This document shows, piece by piece, positions 53,943 to 62,955 of a stretch of 64,000 nt of DNA. Source of the stretch: Armatimonadota bacterium (GTDB taxonomy: Bacteria; Armatimonadota; Hebobacteria; CAIYQO01); the NCBI GenBank assembly GCA_029553475.1, contig JAKPKV010000138.1, forward strand, positions 1-64,000, written 5' to 3'. Position 1 is the first letter of the stretch; each line of letters opens with the position of its first letter. The notes under the pieces were generated by a model that saw only the letters and a program-made list of their open reading frames with translations, searched no databases and had not been told where the DNA came from. A program made the position numbers and the translations under genes.

Positions 53943-54692
53943 ATGGCATTGCCCCCGGTTGGCGCGCAGTTGCTCGTCTTCGGCGCAAAGTACAACCTCA
54001 ACACCGACACCGATCTCATCCTCGACTGCGTGGCGCGGGCGGGGTACGCGGGCGTGGAAGGCGCGGCGAAGGACCACGCGCGCTACCGCCGGCAGTTGGA
54101 TGAGCGCGGCCTGCGCTTCGGCGCCACCCATACCGGCGTGGGCGCGCTGCGCGACGTGACGCCGCTGGTGCAGATGCTGGAGACGCTCGGCGGCGCGGAC
54201 GTGAACATCTCCGGCCTGCTCACCTGGGAAGGGCGCACGCTAGAAGATTATCGCGGCGCCATCGCCATCATGAACGAGGCGGGCCGCCGGCTGCGCGACG
54301 CCGGCATCCACCTGCACTACCACAACCACGATTTCGAGTTCGAAAAGGTGGACGGCGAGAAGACGGGCATGGACCTGCTCCTCGACGGGCTGGATTTCGA
54401 CGCGGTAGACCTGTGCGTGGACGTCGCCTGGGTGCTGCGCGGCGGCGCCGATCCGGCGACTTTTCTGCGCGCGCACAGGGACAGCATCGGCTTCCTCCAC
54501 TTCAAAGACCACGACGGCGAGCAGTGGAGCGAGCTGGGACGCGGCCAGGTGGACTACGCGGGCGTGATGGCCGTCCTCCCCGAACTCACCGGCGCCCGCT
54601 GGGTGATGATCGAGCAGGACAGCACGCGGATGGACCCCTGCGACAGCGCGGCCATCAGCCGCGCGTATCTGCGCGAGACGTTTGGGTATTAA
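53943..54692 (+). CDS. Sugar phosphate isomerase/epimerase (AP endonuclease 2 superfamily)
   Basis: 249 residues from the ATG at 53943 with AAAGGAG 8 nt upstream. A TIM barrel with HYHNHDFEFEK, FLHFKDHDG and WVMIEQDST, the metal-binding strands of the IolE/xylose-isomerase-like family. It lies between two Gfo/Idh oxidoreductases, a common sugar or inositol catabolic set. The substrate is not readable. Confidence 0.9.
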   Translation: MALPPVGAQLLVFGAKYNLNTDTDLILDCVARAGYAGVEGAAKDHARYRRQLDERGLRFGATHTGVGALRDVTPLVQMLETLGGADVNISGLLTWEGRTLEDYRGAIAIMNEAGRRLRDAGIHLHYHNHDFEFEKVDGEKTGMDLLLDGLDFDAVDLCVDVAWVLRGGADPATFLRAHRDSIGFLHFKDHDGEQWSELGRGQVDYAGVMAVLPELTGARWVMIEQDSTRMDPCDSAAISRAYLRETFGY

Positions 54693-54794
54693 ACGAAAGT
54701 CACCCCCGTCAGCGGCCCCTCCCCGCGCCTTCAGGTCACCGGGGGAGGGCCGGGGAGGGGGAGCGGTTATCATTCTCACACAAGGGAGCAGTAC

Positions 54795-55817
54795 ATGAGC
54801 AGCAACAAGCGCGCCGCCGTCATTGGCATCGGCGGCATCGGCAAGTGGCACGGGCAGATGATGCGCGACACGAAGCGCATTGACGTGGTCGCCGTCTGCG
54901 ACGCGAACGCGGCGATGGAAGCCGCCGCCGAGGAGCACTTTCCCGGCGCGGCGTTCTACACCGACTACGTGACTATGCTGGCGAAAGAGCCGCTGGACCT
55001 GGTGGCGGTAGTCACCCCGCACAATCTGCACGCGCCCATCGCCATCGCCGCGCTGGAGGCGGGCGCCAGCGTCATCGTCGAGAAGCCGATGGCCACCAGC
55101 TACGCCGACTGCGCCGCGATGATGGCGGCGGCGGAGCGCGGCGGGCGTTTCCTCACCGTCTTTCACAACCGCCGCCTGGATGGCTGGTATCTCTCGGCGA
55201 AGCGCGTCATCGAAGACGGCCTGCTCGGCAACCTCTTCGAGATCAACATCGGCATCAACTTCCGCCCCGGCCCCAATACCTGGCGCGGGTGGAAGGCCAC
55301 CAACGGCGGCCTGATGTTCGACTGGGGCGCGCACCTGGTGGACTACGCGCTGCATTTCGCCGACAGCCCGGTGCGCGGCGTCTCCGGCTACTTCTACCGC
55401 AACCCGGCGCTCGACCCCGGCCTGAATGAAGATCACGGCAGCATCCGCCTCTTCTTCGAGAGCGGCGCCATCGCCAACGTGACGAACTACGGCACCAACC
55501 GCGCCGAGGTGCGCCGCTATCACCTCGTCGGCGACCGCGGCGCGCTGGTGGATGACTGGAACTGGGGCGAAGCGGACAGCATGACCGTCTACACCGCGCT
55601 CTCCGGCGGTCAGCCGGTCACCATGACCGTCCCCTACGCGAAGACGGTCCCGCAGAAGTATTACGACAACATCGCCGCTGCCCTCTACGGCGAAGAGCCG
55701 GTGATGGTCAGCGCGGCGAGCTCCGCGCGCATCATTGACATCTTCTGCACCGCCGAGCGCAGCCATGCCCAGGGCGGCGCGGTGCTGCCGTTGGAAGGCG
55801 CGGGCGTGAAGGCATAG
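54795..55817 (+). CDS. Gfo/Idh/MocA-family oxidoreductase 2
   Basis: 340 residues, GGGAG before the ATG. Rossmann motif GIGGIGKWH near the start, LVAVVTPHNLHA and the classical VIVEKPMATS (EKP) motif. FDWGAHLVDYAL holds the conserved histidine. It follows the sugar-phosphate isomerase gene and probably acts in the same sugar pathway. Unlike paralogue 1 (52656-53684) its EKP motif is canonical. Confidence 0.93.
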   Translation: MSSNKRAAVIGIGGIGKWHGQMMRDTKRIDVVAVCDANAAMEAAAEEHFPGAAFYTDYVTMLAKEPLDLVAVVTPHNLHAPIAIAALEAGASVIVEKPMATSYADCAAMMAAAERGGRFLTVFHNRRLDGWYLSAKRVIEDGLLGNLFEINIGINFRPGPNTWRGWKATNGGLMFDWGAHLVDYALHFADSPVRGVSGYFYRNPALDPGLNEDHGSIRLFFESGAIANVTNYGTNRAEVRRYHLVGDRGALVDDWNWGEADSMTVYTALSGGQPVTMTVPYAKTVPQKYYDNIAAALYGEEPVMVSAASSARIIDIFCTAERSHAQGGAVLPLEGAGVKA

Positions 55818-55863
55818 AACGTCACGGAACAGGGGCGAGTGAGCAGGGATGTTCACTCGCCCA

Positions 55864-56682
55864 TTATCGCATCAGCGTGTTCGACATCGGGCACGGCTCG
55901 AATTGCGCGACGCCGTGGCAGGCGCAGCCGGCGCAGGCTTTCACGATGGTGGGATCGTGGGTGGGCTCGATGCATTCGCCGGGACGGACGGTGAGGAAGC
56001 GCTCCTCATCCCAGGCGCCGTCCAGGAAGTCATACATGAGCCGCGGGTCGCCCTGCACTTCGTCGTACTGCCAACCGAGGTAGTCGGCGCAGGCTTTGGT
56101 GTAGGCGCGGTCGTGGTCAGCGGTGGGCAGGTCCCAGTTGATGTAGGTCGCCCAGTGATACTCCTTGTACCACCCCTGCTCCATCTCCATCAGGTAGTCG
56201 GCGTTATCCTCGCCGTACTGTTCGGCGTAGTGCGCCCGCGTCAGCGCGTAGCGATCCGGGCCGGGCTGCATGGTGCGCTCGATCCAGCCGGAGCTGTACC
56301 AGTAAATGCCGCGGTGGCTGGCAAAATAGTCGCTGTACGCCTGCATGGAGCCGAGGAGGAGGGTGATGCAGTCGTGACCGCGGGGGATGACCAGCGGCAC
56401 GCGGTGCGCGGTGATGCCCACCACGCCATTGCTGCACAACGCATAGCCGAGGAGGATGGCGTCGTATTTCGGCGCCGGCAGCTCCTGCGTATTCTCCGCT
56501 TCCACGTACTCCGGCCCCCGGTCCAGCCGGTCCACCTCCCGCTGCACGCGGGCGCGCAACTCGGCTGGGGTGTTATGGAGCCCCTGCGGCAGCATCACGA
56601 AGTCCAACACCGCCGAGGAGCGGGCGGCAGCCAGGCAGGCTTCGCGGAAGAGCACGTCACAGCCGATGAACGCGTAGCGCAC
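55864..56682 (-). CDS. DUF1638 protein
   Basis: 272 residues. The family core YDAILLGYALCSNGVVGIT, IPRGHDCITLLLGS and GIYWYSSGWIE is complete. The C-terminus has a cysteine set (ACAGCACHG, EPCPMS). DUF1638 proteins occur with corrinoid methyltransferase systems in other genomes. Here the nearest such genes are the URO-D-like protein at 40928-42004 and the corrinoid uptake genes at 60.1-64 kb, so the link is only suggestive. Confidence 0.88.
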   Translation of the reverse strand: MRYAFIGCDVLFREACLAAARSSAVLDFVMLPQGLHNTPAELRARVQREVDRLDRGPEYVEAENTQELPAPKYDAILLGYALCSNGVVGITAHRVPLVIPRGHDCITLLLGSMQAYSDYFASHRGIYWYSSGWIERTMQPGPDRYALTRAHYAEQYGEDNADYLMEMEQGWYKEYHWATYINWDLPTADHDRAYTKACADYLGWQYDEVQGDPRLMYDFLDGAWDEERFLTVRPGECIEPTHDPTIVKACAGCACHGVAQFEPCPMSNTLMR

Positions 56683-56691
56683 GAGGTGCTC

Positions 56692-57216
56692 CTATTCCGC
56701 CGCATCGGCCGTCGGCGGCTTCTCCGGCACGGTATACGGGCATGGCCAGTCAATCGCCTGATCGAAATGCGGCGGATAAATGAACCAGGAGCCGTCCTTC
56801 AAATGGCGGAAGCGCAGGGTGACCGGCACCACGGCGCACGGGCCATATTTGTTGCGCACCGTTTCGTATGCCCCTTGCGGCTTCACCATGGATGCCGGGA
56901 GTGCCATGTACAGGTTGATCTTCACGGATTCCAGCTTGCCGGTGTCCGTGGGCCAGGGCTGGCCCGTCACGTCGGTGATCGTCCAGCCGTAGAGGCGGTG
57001 GGCGAACATCACGTCGAAATATTTTTCATCCAACTCGGCCAGCGGGTAAAACGCATTTTGCAGTCGCGTGCGGTCCTGCTGCTGCACCGCATGCAGCAGC
57101 GCCCCGATATGCCCGCGCACGGCTAGGTTCTGGAGCGCGGACGGCAGCACCAACGCAAGGGCGATCACCAGCAGCACGATGCCGGCGGCGAGCCATTTAC
57201 CATGACGAGGTTTCAT
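56692..57216 (-). CDS. Small membrane-anchored protein, function unknown
   Basis: 174 residues from the ATG at 57216, with AGGAGA upstream. One N-terminal membrane span (about 8-27, WLAAGIVLLVIALALVLP) is followed by a compact alpha/beta domain of a DUF4878- or SnoaL-like size (HAVQQQDRTRLQNAFYPLAE, VVPVTLRFRHLKDGSWFI). The frame is open further upstream (to 57963) but that part overlaps ribH and has no start. It ends 9 nt before the start of the DUF1638 gene, on the same strand. Confidence 0.7.
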   Translation of the reverse strand: MKPRHGKWLAAGIVLLVIALALVLPSALQNLAVRGHIGALLHAVQQQDRTRLQNAFYPLAELDEKYFDVMFAHRLYGWTITDVTGQPWPTDTGKLESVKINLYMALPASMVKPQGAYETVRNKYGPCAVVPVTLRFRHLKDGSWFIYPPHFDQAIDWPCPYTVPEKPPTADAAE

Positions 57217-57254
57217 GATGGCGTGTCTCCTCACTGCGCATCCCATCAGGCGGG

Positions 57255-57285
57255 TTGCCGCGGTCGGCGCGGTGAATGGTATAAT
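57255..57285 (+). promoter_or_regulatory. Promoter of ribH-htrA
   Basis: TTGCCG (57255-57260) and the extended -10 TGGTATAAT (57277-57285), 19 nt apart. The leader to ribH is about 180 nt and contains a GCGAAGTAAG direct duplication near 57397-57418, but no FMN-riboswitch core. Confidence 0.6.
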
Positions 57286-57468
57286 ACGCAACCGGCGCGG
57301 CATTTCCTGCCGGCCCGGCACAATTCTCCCTGTACCCAGGCAGCCGGGCGCATAATCGCGCGGACAGCCGCGGTCAAACAGGAAAGCGTGTTTCGGCGGC
57401 GAAGTAAGGCGAAGTAAGGGGTACGTCGCAGCGGATCTACCGTCCGACATGTTTACGAAGGAGCAGTG

Positions 57469-57942
<474 letters not shown>

Positions 57943-57948
57943 CGCACA

Positions 57949-59244
57949 ATGGACGCACAGCATGAATTTCAGGCGCGCTCCCCGCGCCGCGGGCCGTCAA
58001 TGGCCGCGGTCGTCTTCACGGCGCTCCTTTTCGGACTCGTCGCCGGTTTTGGCGGTACGGTGCTGGCCTTCTGGGCCATGCAGCATAACTACCTGTCGCA
58101 GCTGGGCCTCACGCTGCCCGGCGGCAACAGCGGCGAGCCGGCGTTGGTCATTTCCCCGCCGAGCGGCGGCGGAGGGCACCCCGATTTCGTGCGCGTCGCC
58201 GACATGCTCGACGAGTCGGTGGTCTTCATCAACACCACGAATGAAGTCCCCGTGCCGACGTGGTTCGGCGGGGTAGATACCCAGGTGCGCAAAGGGATGG
58301 GCACCGGCATCATCGTCTCCGCGGAGGGATATATTCTCACCAACTACCACGTGGCGGGCGACGCCGACCGCGTGGCCGTGACGGTGATGCACCAGAGCGG
58401 AAAGAAGGAATATCCCGCGAAAATCATCGGCGGGGACGCGCAGTTGGACCTGGCGGTGCTGAAGATCGAAGCCGCTGGCTTGCGCGCGGCGCGCTTCGGC
58501 GATTCCGACGCCCTGAAGCCGGGGGAGTGGGTGATGGCCATCGGCAACCCGTATGGCTTCGAGCATACGGTCTCCGTCGGGGTGGTCAGCGCACTGGGCC
58601 GCTACCTGGACACCGGCGCCGCCACGCGCATGCGCGACCTCATCCAGACCGACGCCGCCATCAACCCCGGCAACAGCGGCGGCCCGCTGGTGAATATGCG
58701 CGGCGAGGTGATCGGCATCAACACCGCCGTCTACGTGGGCGGCGGGGGCGGCGGCCCGCAGGCGAACAGCATCGGCTTCGCCATCCCCAGCAACCGCGCG
58801 AAGAAGGCGGTGGAGCAGATTCGCAAGACGGGCCGCGTGCAATACCCCTACCTCGGCGTCGGCTTCATTGACATCACCGAGGAGATGCGCCGGGAGCTGC
58901 ACCTGCCGGTGAAGCAGGGCGCGGTGGTGAACAAAGTCTATCCGGGCAGCCCGGCGGAGAAAGCCGGCATCAAGCAAGGCGACGTCGTGGTGAAAGCCGA
59001 CGGCAAAGCGCTCTTCGGCACAGACGCGCTGGGCAGCGCCATTGCGAAGAAGAGCGTGGGCGACACCCTGTCCCTGGAGCTCCGCCGTTGGGATGAACAC
59101 GCGGCGCAATGGGACACGAAGTCCGTCCAGGCGAAAATCGCCGACGCCCCCAAGGCATTCCTGCGCTCCATGCAGGGCGGCGAGGAGCAACCCCAGGAAG
59201 CGCAGCGGCAACCGCGCGCCCTCCCGTTCCCGTTCGGGTTCTGA
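57949..59244 (+). CDS. Membrane-anchored HtrA/DegP-like serine protease with one PDZ domain
   Basis: 431 residues. One membrane span at about 18-42, then a trypsin-like domain with the triad H134 (TNYHVAG), D167 (AQLDLAV) and S243 (GNSGGP), then a PDZ domain (about 305-395, GAVVNKVYPGSPAEKAGIKQGDVVV). The C-terminal 30 residues are Gln/Pro/Phe-rich. Role: quality control of envelope proteins. GGAGG lies 12 nt before the ATG. A strong terminator follows. Confidence 0.95.
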   Translation: MDAQHEFQARSPRRGPSMAAVVFTALLFGLVAGFGGTVLAFWAMQHNYLSQLGLTLPGGNSGEPALVISPPSGGGGHPDFVRVADMLDESVVFINTTNEVPVPTWFGGVDTQVRKGMGTGIIVSAEGYILTNYHVAGDADRVAVTVMHQSGKKEYPAKIIGGDAQLDLAVLKIEAAGLRAARFGDSDALKPGEWVMAIGNPYGFEHTVSVGVVSALGRYLDTGAATRMRDLIQTDAAINPGNSGGPLVNMRGEVIGINTAVYVGGGGGGPQANSIGFAIPSNRAKKAVEQIRKTGRVQYPYLGVGFIDITEEMRRELHLPVKQGAVVNKVYPGSPAEKAGIKQGDVVVKADGKALFGTDALGSAIAKKSVGDTLSLELRRWDEHAAQWDTKSVQAKIADAPKAFLRSMQGGEEQPQEAQRQPRALPFPFGF

Positions 59245-59254
59245 CATGACGGAC

Positions 59255-59293
59255 GACAGCGCCCCCGCGCCGCGGGCGCGGGGCGCTGTCTTT
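59255..59293 (+). terminator. Rho-independent terminator of htrA
   Basis: GC-rich hairpin ACAGCGCCCCCGCGCC / GGCGCGGGGCGCTGT, one bulged base, followed by CTTT, starting 11 nt past the stop at 59244. Confidence 0.7.
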
Positions 59294-59313
59294 GCTGTAC
59301 CCATCCCCGCCTC

Positions 59314-59342
59314 TTGCATCCCGCCCCCGCTTCCGGTATCCT
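59314..59342 (+). promoter_or_regulatory. Promoter of tcdA, leaderless arrangement
   Basis: TTGCAT (59314-59319) and TATCCT (59337-59342), 17 nt apart. The ATG at 59350 falls at the expected transcription start and no ribosome binding site is present. Confidence 0.55.
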
Positions 59343-59349
59343 GCACGCG

Positions 59350-60114
59350 ATGCATCCGTATTTCGGACGGACGGAACTCCTCATCGGCGCGGCGGGGCTG
59401 CGGCGCCTGCGGGCGGCGCGGGTGGCGGTGTTCGGCATGGGCGGCGTCGGCTCCTACGCGGTGGAGGCGCTGGCGCGCAGCGGCATCGGCTACCTGCGGC
59501 TGGTGGATTTCGATCGCGTGGGGCCGAGCAACTTCAACCGCCAGCTCTACGCGTTGCAGAGCACCGCGGGCCAGCCGAAGGTGGCGGTGGCGGCGGCGCG
59601 GATTCAGGATATCAATCCGGCGGCGGCAGTGGACCCGCGCGAGGCTTTCTTCCACGCCGACAGCGCGGACGCGCTGCTGGCGCCGCCGCTGGATTTCGTC
59701 ATTGACGCCATTGACAGCTTGGGGCCCAAATGCGAGCTGCTGGCGCAGTGCGTCGAACGCGGCCTGCCGGTCATCACCGCCCTGGGCGCCGCCGCCCGCA
59801 CGGACCCCACCGCGCTGCGGCTGGGCGCCATCTGGGACACGGCGGGCTGCCCGCTGGCGCGCAAGGTGCGCCACGCGCTGCGCAAGCGCGGCATCACCGC
59901 GCCCATCCCCGCCGTCTACTCGGTGGAGCCCCCGCGCGACACCTTCGACCCCGACGAGCTGGGCGAGCAATCCGAAGACGCCTACCGCCGCGGCCGCCGG
60001 CGGCGCATCCTCCCCAGCATGGGCATGCTCCCCGGCATGGTTGGCCTGCTGGCGGCGAATTACGTGGTCCAACGGTTGGGCGCGCCGGCTGGCGAAGCCG
60101 CCACTCGCCGCTAA
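59350..60114 (+). CDS. tcdA: tRNA threonylcarbamoyladenosine dehydratase (ThiF/E1-like)
   Basis: Cyclises t6A to ct6A in tRNA. 254 residues. Nucleotide motif GMGGVGSYAVEALARSGIG (29-47), LVDFDRVGPSNFNRQ and DAIDSLGPKCELL are typical of TcdA/CsdL. The ATG at 59350 gives the standard MHPYFGRTELLIG opening. The C-terminal PSMGMLPGMVGLLAAN region is also conserved. It complements TsaD at 47021-48046. Confidence 0.93.
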   Translation: MHPYFGRTELLIGAAGLRRLRAARVAVFGMGGVGSYAVEALARSGIGYLRLVDFDRVGPSNFNRQLYALQSTAGQPKVAVAAARIQDINPAAAVDPREAFFHADSADALLAPPLDFVIDAIDSLGPKCELLAQCVERGLPVITALGAAARTDPTALRLGAIWDTAGCPLARKVRHALRKRGITAPIPAVYSVEPPRDTFDPDELGEQSEDAYRRGRRRRILPSMGMLPGMVGLLAANYVVQRLGAPAGEAATRR

Positions 60115-60127
60115 CCCGCGCATCTGC

Positions 60128-60133
60128 TATACT
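60128..60133 (+). promoter_or_regulatory. -10 box of the cbiR gene
   Basis: TATACT, 10 nt before the ATG at 60144, implies a leader of only 3-4 nt. The -35 region is weak. Confidence 0.45.
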
Positions 60134-60143
60134 GCCCCTGTCT

Positions 60144-60917
60144 ATGCCATTGCCCTTCCGACTCGGCACCACCTCCCATATTTATGACGATGATCTCGTC
60201 GGCAACGTGCGCCGGCTGGGGCCGCTGGTGGATGATATCGAGCTGGTGCTTTTTGACACCGAGACACACGGCGCCAATATCCCCGATGCCGCCGCCGTCG
60301 CCGAGTTGAACCGGCTGGCGATGGAGCATCGCCTCACCTATACCGTCCACCTGCCGATGGACCTCTGGCCGGAGCATGACTCGCTGAAGAAGGCGGCCCG
60401 CGCCATCGCGGCGACGCGCGCCCTGCACCCCTACGCCTATATCGCCCACCTCGACGGGCGCGCGCTGCCCCCTTCCCCCACCCCGCGGAACACGGCTGAA
60501 TGGGTGCGGAAATCCGGGGACGCGCTGGACGCGGTCATCGCCGGGGTCGGCGACCCGGCGCGCATCTGCGTGGAGAATCTGGAGCGCTGGGATCCGTCGC
60601 TGTTCGATGATCTCGTGCGGGCGCGCGGCCTCGGGCGCTGCGTGGATATCGGCCATCTGTGGCTGACGGATGCCGCCGCCGCGCCAGCCTACCTCGGCAC
60701 GCACCTTGCCGGCGCCGCCGTCCTCCACCTGCACGGCGTCGCAGAGCGCGACCACGTTTCACTGGCATACGCGCCCGCCGATGACCTGCGGGCCATCAGC
60801 GCGTTGTTGTCTGGCTTTCGCTACCCCGGCGTGGTGACGCTGGAGGTCTTTTCGGAGGCGGACTTCCTCGGCTCGCTGCGCGTGCTGGAGCGCTGCTTCC
60901 GGGCAGGCGAACCTTGA
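60144..60917 (+). CDS. cbiR: Cobamide-remodelling phosphodiesterase CbiR-like protein
   Basis: 257 residues, AP endonuclease 2-type TIM barrel. It opens FRLGTTSHIYDDDLVGNVRR, followed by DIELVLFDTE, LTYTVHLPMDLW, CVENLERWDP, VDIGHL and VLHLHGVAERDH. This is the pattern known for CbiR, which opens the nucleotide loop of imported corrinoids so that the lower ligand can be exchanged. The adjacent cobalamin riboswitch and BtuFDC transporter support that role. An ordinary sugar-phosphate isomerase is the alternative but fits the context less well. Confidence 0.8.
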   Translation: MPLPFRLGTTSHIYDDDLVGNVRRLGPLVDDIELVLFDTETHGANIPDAAAVAELNRLAMEHRLTYTVHLPMDLWPEHDSLKKAARAIAATRALHPYAYIAHLDGRALPPSPTPRNTAEWVRKSGDALDAVIAGVGDPARICVENLERWDPSLFDDLVRARGLGRCVDIGHLWLTDAAAAPAYLGTHLAGAAVLHLHGVAERDHVSLAYAPADDLRAISALLSGFRYPGVVTLEVFSEADFLGSLRVLERCFRAGEP

Positions 60918-60942
60918 CGCATCCTCCGGCGGCTGGTACTAT
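60914..60942 (+). promoter_or_regulatory. Promoter of the riboswitch-btuFDC transcript
   Basis: TTGACG (60914-60919) and TACTAT (60937-60942), 17 nt apart, with TGG before the -10. It overlaps the cbiR stop, so cbiR lies outside this riboswitch. Confidence 0.65.
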
Positions 60943-60954
60943 CCTGCAGAAACT

Positions 60955-61138
60955 GTTCCGGACACGCACGCGGGAAGACGGTGCGACGCCGTCGCTGACG
61001 CGCAACTGTGACTACCAGCCTACCGGGTAGAAGCCAGGAAACCGTGCTGTCCGCGGCACGCCGATTACGCCTCGCGCGATACGGGGTTGGCGCTGTGACG
61101 CTGGAGGCCACAGCCCCGATTCTCCGCGTGGGATCGGG
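60955..61138 (+). promoter_or_regulatory. Cobalamin riboswitch
   Basis: The aptamer has closing stem CGGACA-GCACG / CGTGC-TGTCCG (60959-61053), the core GGGAAGACGGTGCGACGCCG, GCAACTGTGA and GCCAGGAAAC, all diagnostic. The likely expression platform is the stem CCCGAT (61115-61120)/ATCGGG (61133-61138), which places GATCGGGA, the probable ribosome-binding region of btuF, within or next to the stem. Corrinoid binding is expected to shut off btuF-btuD-btuC. Confidence 0.93.
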
Positions 61139-61147
61139 ATATTTTCT

Positions 61148-62140
61148 ATGCCCAGCCGCCTGTCCATCATCATACTCGTCCTCCTCGTCACCGTGGCGGT
61201 GCTGCCCGGCCTGCTGTGGATCTCCGGCACGATGCGCCTGAGCGCTGACCGCCGGCGCATCAGCGCGACCGCCGCCTTCCCGATGACGGTCACCGACGTG
61301 CGCGCGATGAAGATCACCCTCCCCACCCCGCCGAAGCGCATCGTCTCCCTGGCGCCGAACAACACGGAAATCCTTTTTGCCATCGGCGCCGGCGACCGCG
61401 TGGTGGCCGACACCAGCTACTGCGACTACCCGCCGGAAGCGGCGGCGCTGCCGAAGGTGGGCGGCTACCTGGACCCAAACGTGGAGAAAGTGCTGGCGCT
61501 GGAGCCCGACCTGGTGCTCGCGACCCGCGGCACCAGCCGCGAGCTTCTCGACCGCATGACGGCGCTGAAGCTGCCGGTGATCTGCCTGGACCCCGCATCG
61601 CTGCCGGAGATGCTCGACGCCGTGCGCTTCATCGGCCGGGTGACGGACGCCGCCCCCGCCGCGGCAGCGCTGGCGGCGCGCCTGGAGGCGCGATACCGGG
61701 CGGTGACGGCGACAGTCGCGGCGCTGCCGGAAGCCCGGCGACCGTCCGTCCTCTTCCTCTTCAGCCTGGACGAACTCTATTCCGTGGGACCGGGCAGCCA
61801 CATTGACGCGATGATCACCGACGCCGGCGGGCGCAATATCGCCGCGGCGGCGGCGGCCCCCTGGCCGCAGCTCTCGATGGAACGCGTGCTGGCCGACGAC
61901 CCTGAGGTTATCGTCGTGGGAACCGGCGGCGCGATGAGCGCGACGCTGACGGATGCCGCCGCACTGCAGCACCTGCGCGCCGACCGCCGCTGGCGCGGCG
62001 TGCGCGCGGTGAAGACCGGCCGCGTGGCGGCGCTGGACGGCGACGACATGACCCTGCCCGCGCCGCGCATGGTAGACGGGTTGGAGGCGTTGGCGCGCGC
62101 GCTGCATCCGACGCTGTTTTCGACGGACGCGCCGCCATGA
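61148..62140 (+). CDS. btuF: Corrinoid-binding protein BtuF
   Basis: 330 residues. Substrate-binding component of the corrinoid ABC importer. An N-terminal membrane anchor spans about 5-27 (IIILVLLVTVAVLPGLLW) and no lipobox cysteine follows, so it is probably membrane-tethered. The body has RIVSLAPNNTEILFAIGAGDRV and VGGYLDPNVEKVLALEPDLVL, as in BtuF/PeriBP_2. The gene follows a cobalamin riboswitch and shares an ATGA junction with btuD. Confidence 0.92.
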   Translation: MPSRLSIIILVLLVTVAVLPGLLWISGTMRLSADRRRISATAAFPMTVTDVRAMKITLPTPPKRIVSLAPNNTEILFAIGAGDRVVADTSYCDYPPEAAALPKVGGYLDPNVEKVLALEPDLVLATRGTSRELLDRMTALKLPVICLDPASLPEMLDAVRFIGRVTDAAPAAAALAARLEARYRAVTATVAALPEARRPSVLFLFSLDELYSVGPGSHIDAMITDAGGRNIAAAAAAPWPQLSMERVLADDPEVIVVGTGGAMSATLTDAAALQHLRADRRWRGVRAVKTGRVAALDGDDMTLPAPRMVDGLEALARALHPTLFSTDAPP

Positions 62141-62955
62141 CCGCTCCAATCTTAGAGGCCCGATCGCTGGTGGGCGGCTACGATGAGCGCCCGGTGCTGC
62201 GTGGGGTGAGTTTCGCGCTGGCGCCGGGCGAGTTTCTCGGCGTCATCGGCCCGAACGGTTCGGGCAAGAGCACGCTCATCAAGGCGCTCACCGGCCTGCT
62301 GCCGCTGCGGGACGGCGACGTACGGCTTGCGGGGACGCCCGTCGCCGCCTATCCCCCGCGCGAGCTGGCGCGACGGGTGGCGGTAGTGCCGCAAAGCAGC
62401 CATCCCGCCTTCGCCTTCACCGTGCGCGAAGTCGTGGAGATGGGGCGCCACCCGTACCTGGGCCGCTTCGCCGTGCCCGGCGTCGAGGATCGCGAGGCGG
62501 TCGAGGAAGCATTGGCCCTCACCGACCTGCTCGAGCTGCGGCACCGCCCGGTGGACCAGCTGAGCGGCGGTGAATTCCAGCGGGTGACTATCGCCCGCGC
62601 GCTGGCACAGCGACCGCGGGTGCTGCTGCTGGACGAGCCCACCGCGCACCTGGATATCGGCCATCAACTGGCGATTTTCGATCTGCTCGCGCGGCTGCAT
62701 GTCGAGCGGGACCTGGCGGTGCTCTGCGTCTCACACGACCTCAACCTGGCGGCCGAATATTGCCGGCGCCTGCTGCTCTTGTCCACCGGCACCGTCTACG
62801 CCGAAGGCTCGCCGACCGCGGTCATCACCCAGGACAACCTGCTGGGCGTGTACGGGACGCTGGTGCGGGTGGCGGCCAATCCGCACAGCGGGCAGCCGAT
62901 CGTGCTCATCAACCGCGGCCTCCCGCCGGAGGAGCAGGAGGAGGAAGAGGGATGA
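62137..62955 (+). CDS. btuD: Corrinoid ABC transporter ATPase BtuD
   Basis: 272 residues. Walker A GPNGSGKST (38-46), Q-loop in VAVVPQSSHP, signature LSGGE (142-146) and Walker B LLLDEPT with D166 and E167, H-loop VSHDLN. The C-terminal 15 residues are Glu-rich. Overlaps btuF and btuC by ATGA junctions. Confidence 0.95.
   Translation: MTAPILEARSLVGGYDERPVLRGVSFALAPGEFLGVIGPNGSGKSTLIKALTGLLPLRDGDVRLAGTPVAAYPPRELARRVAVVPQSSHPAFAFTVREVVEMGRHPYLGRFAVPGVEDREAVEEALALTDLLELRHRPVDQLSGGEFQRVTIARALAQRPRVLLLDEPTAHLDIGHQLAIFDLLARLHVERDLAVLCVSHDLNLAAEYCRRLLLLSTGTVYAEGSPTAVITQDNLLGVYGTLVRVAANPHSGQPIVLINRGLPPEEQEEEEG

Noticed and set aside
57286..57468. FMN riboswitch before ribH
   Set aside because: The leader is long enough, but the conserved RFN sequences are absent.
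57997..60123. Open frame of 708 codons on the minus strand
   Set aside because: It lies opposite htrA and tcdA, which have complete motifs; its composition (His/Arg/Val-rich) is that of an antisense frame in GC-rich DNA.
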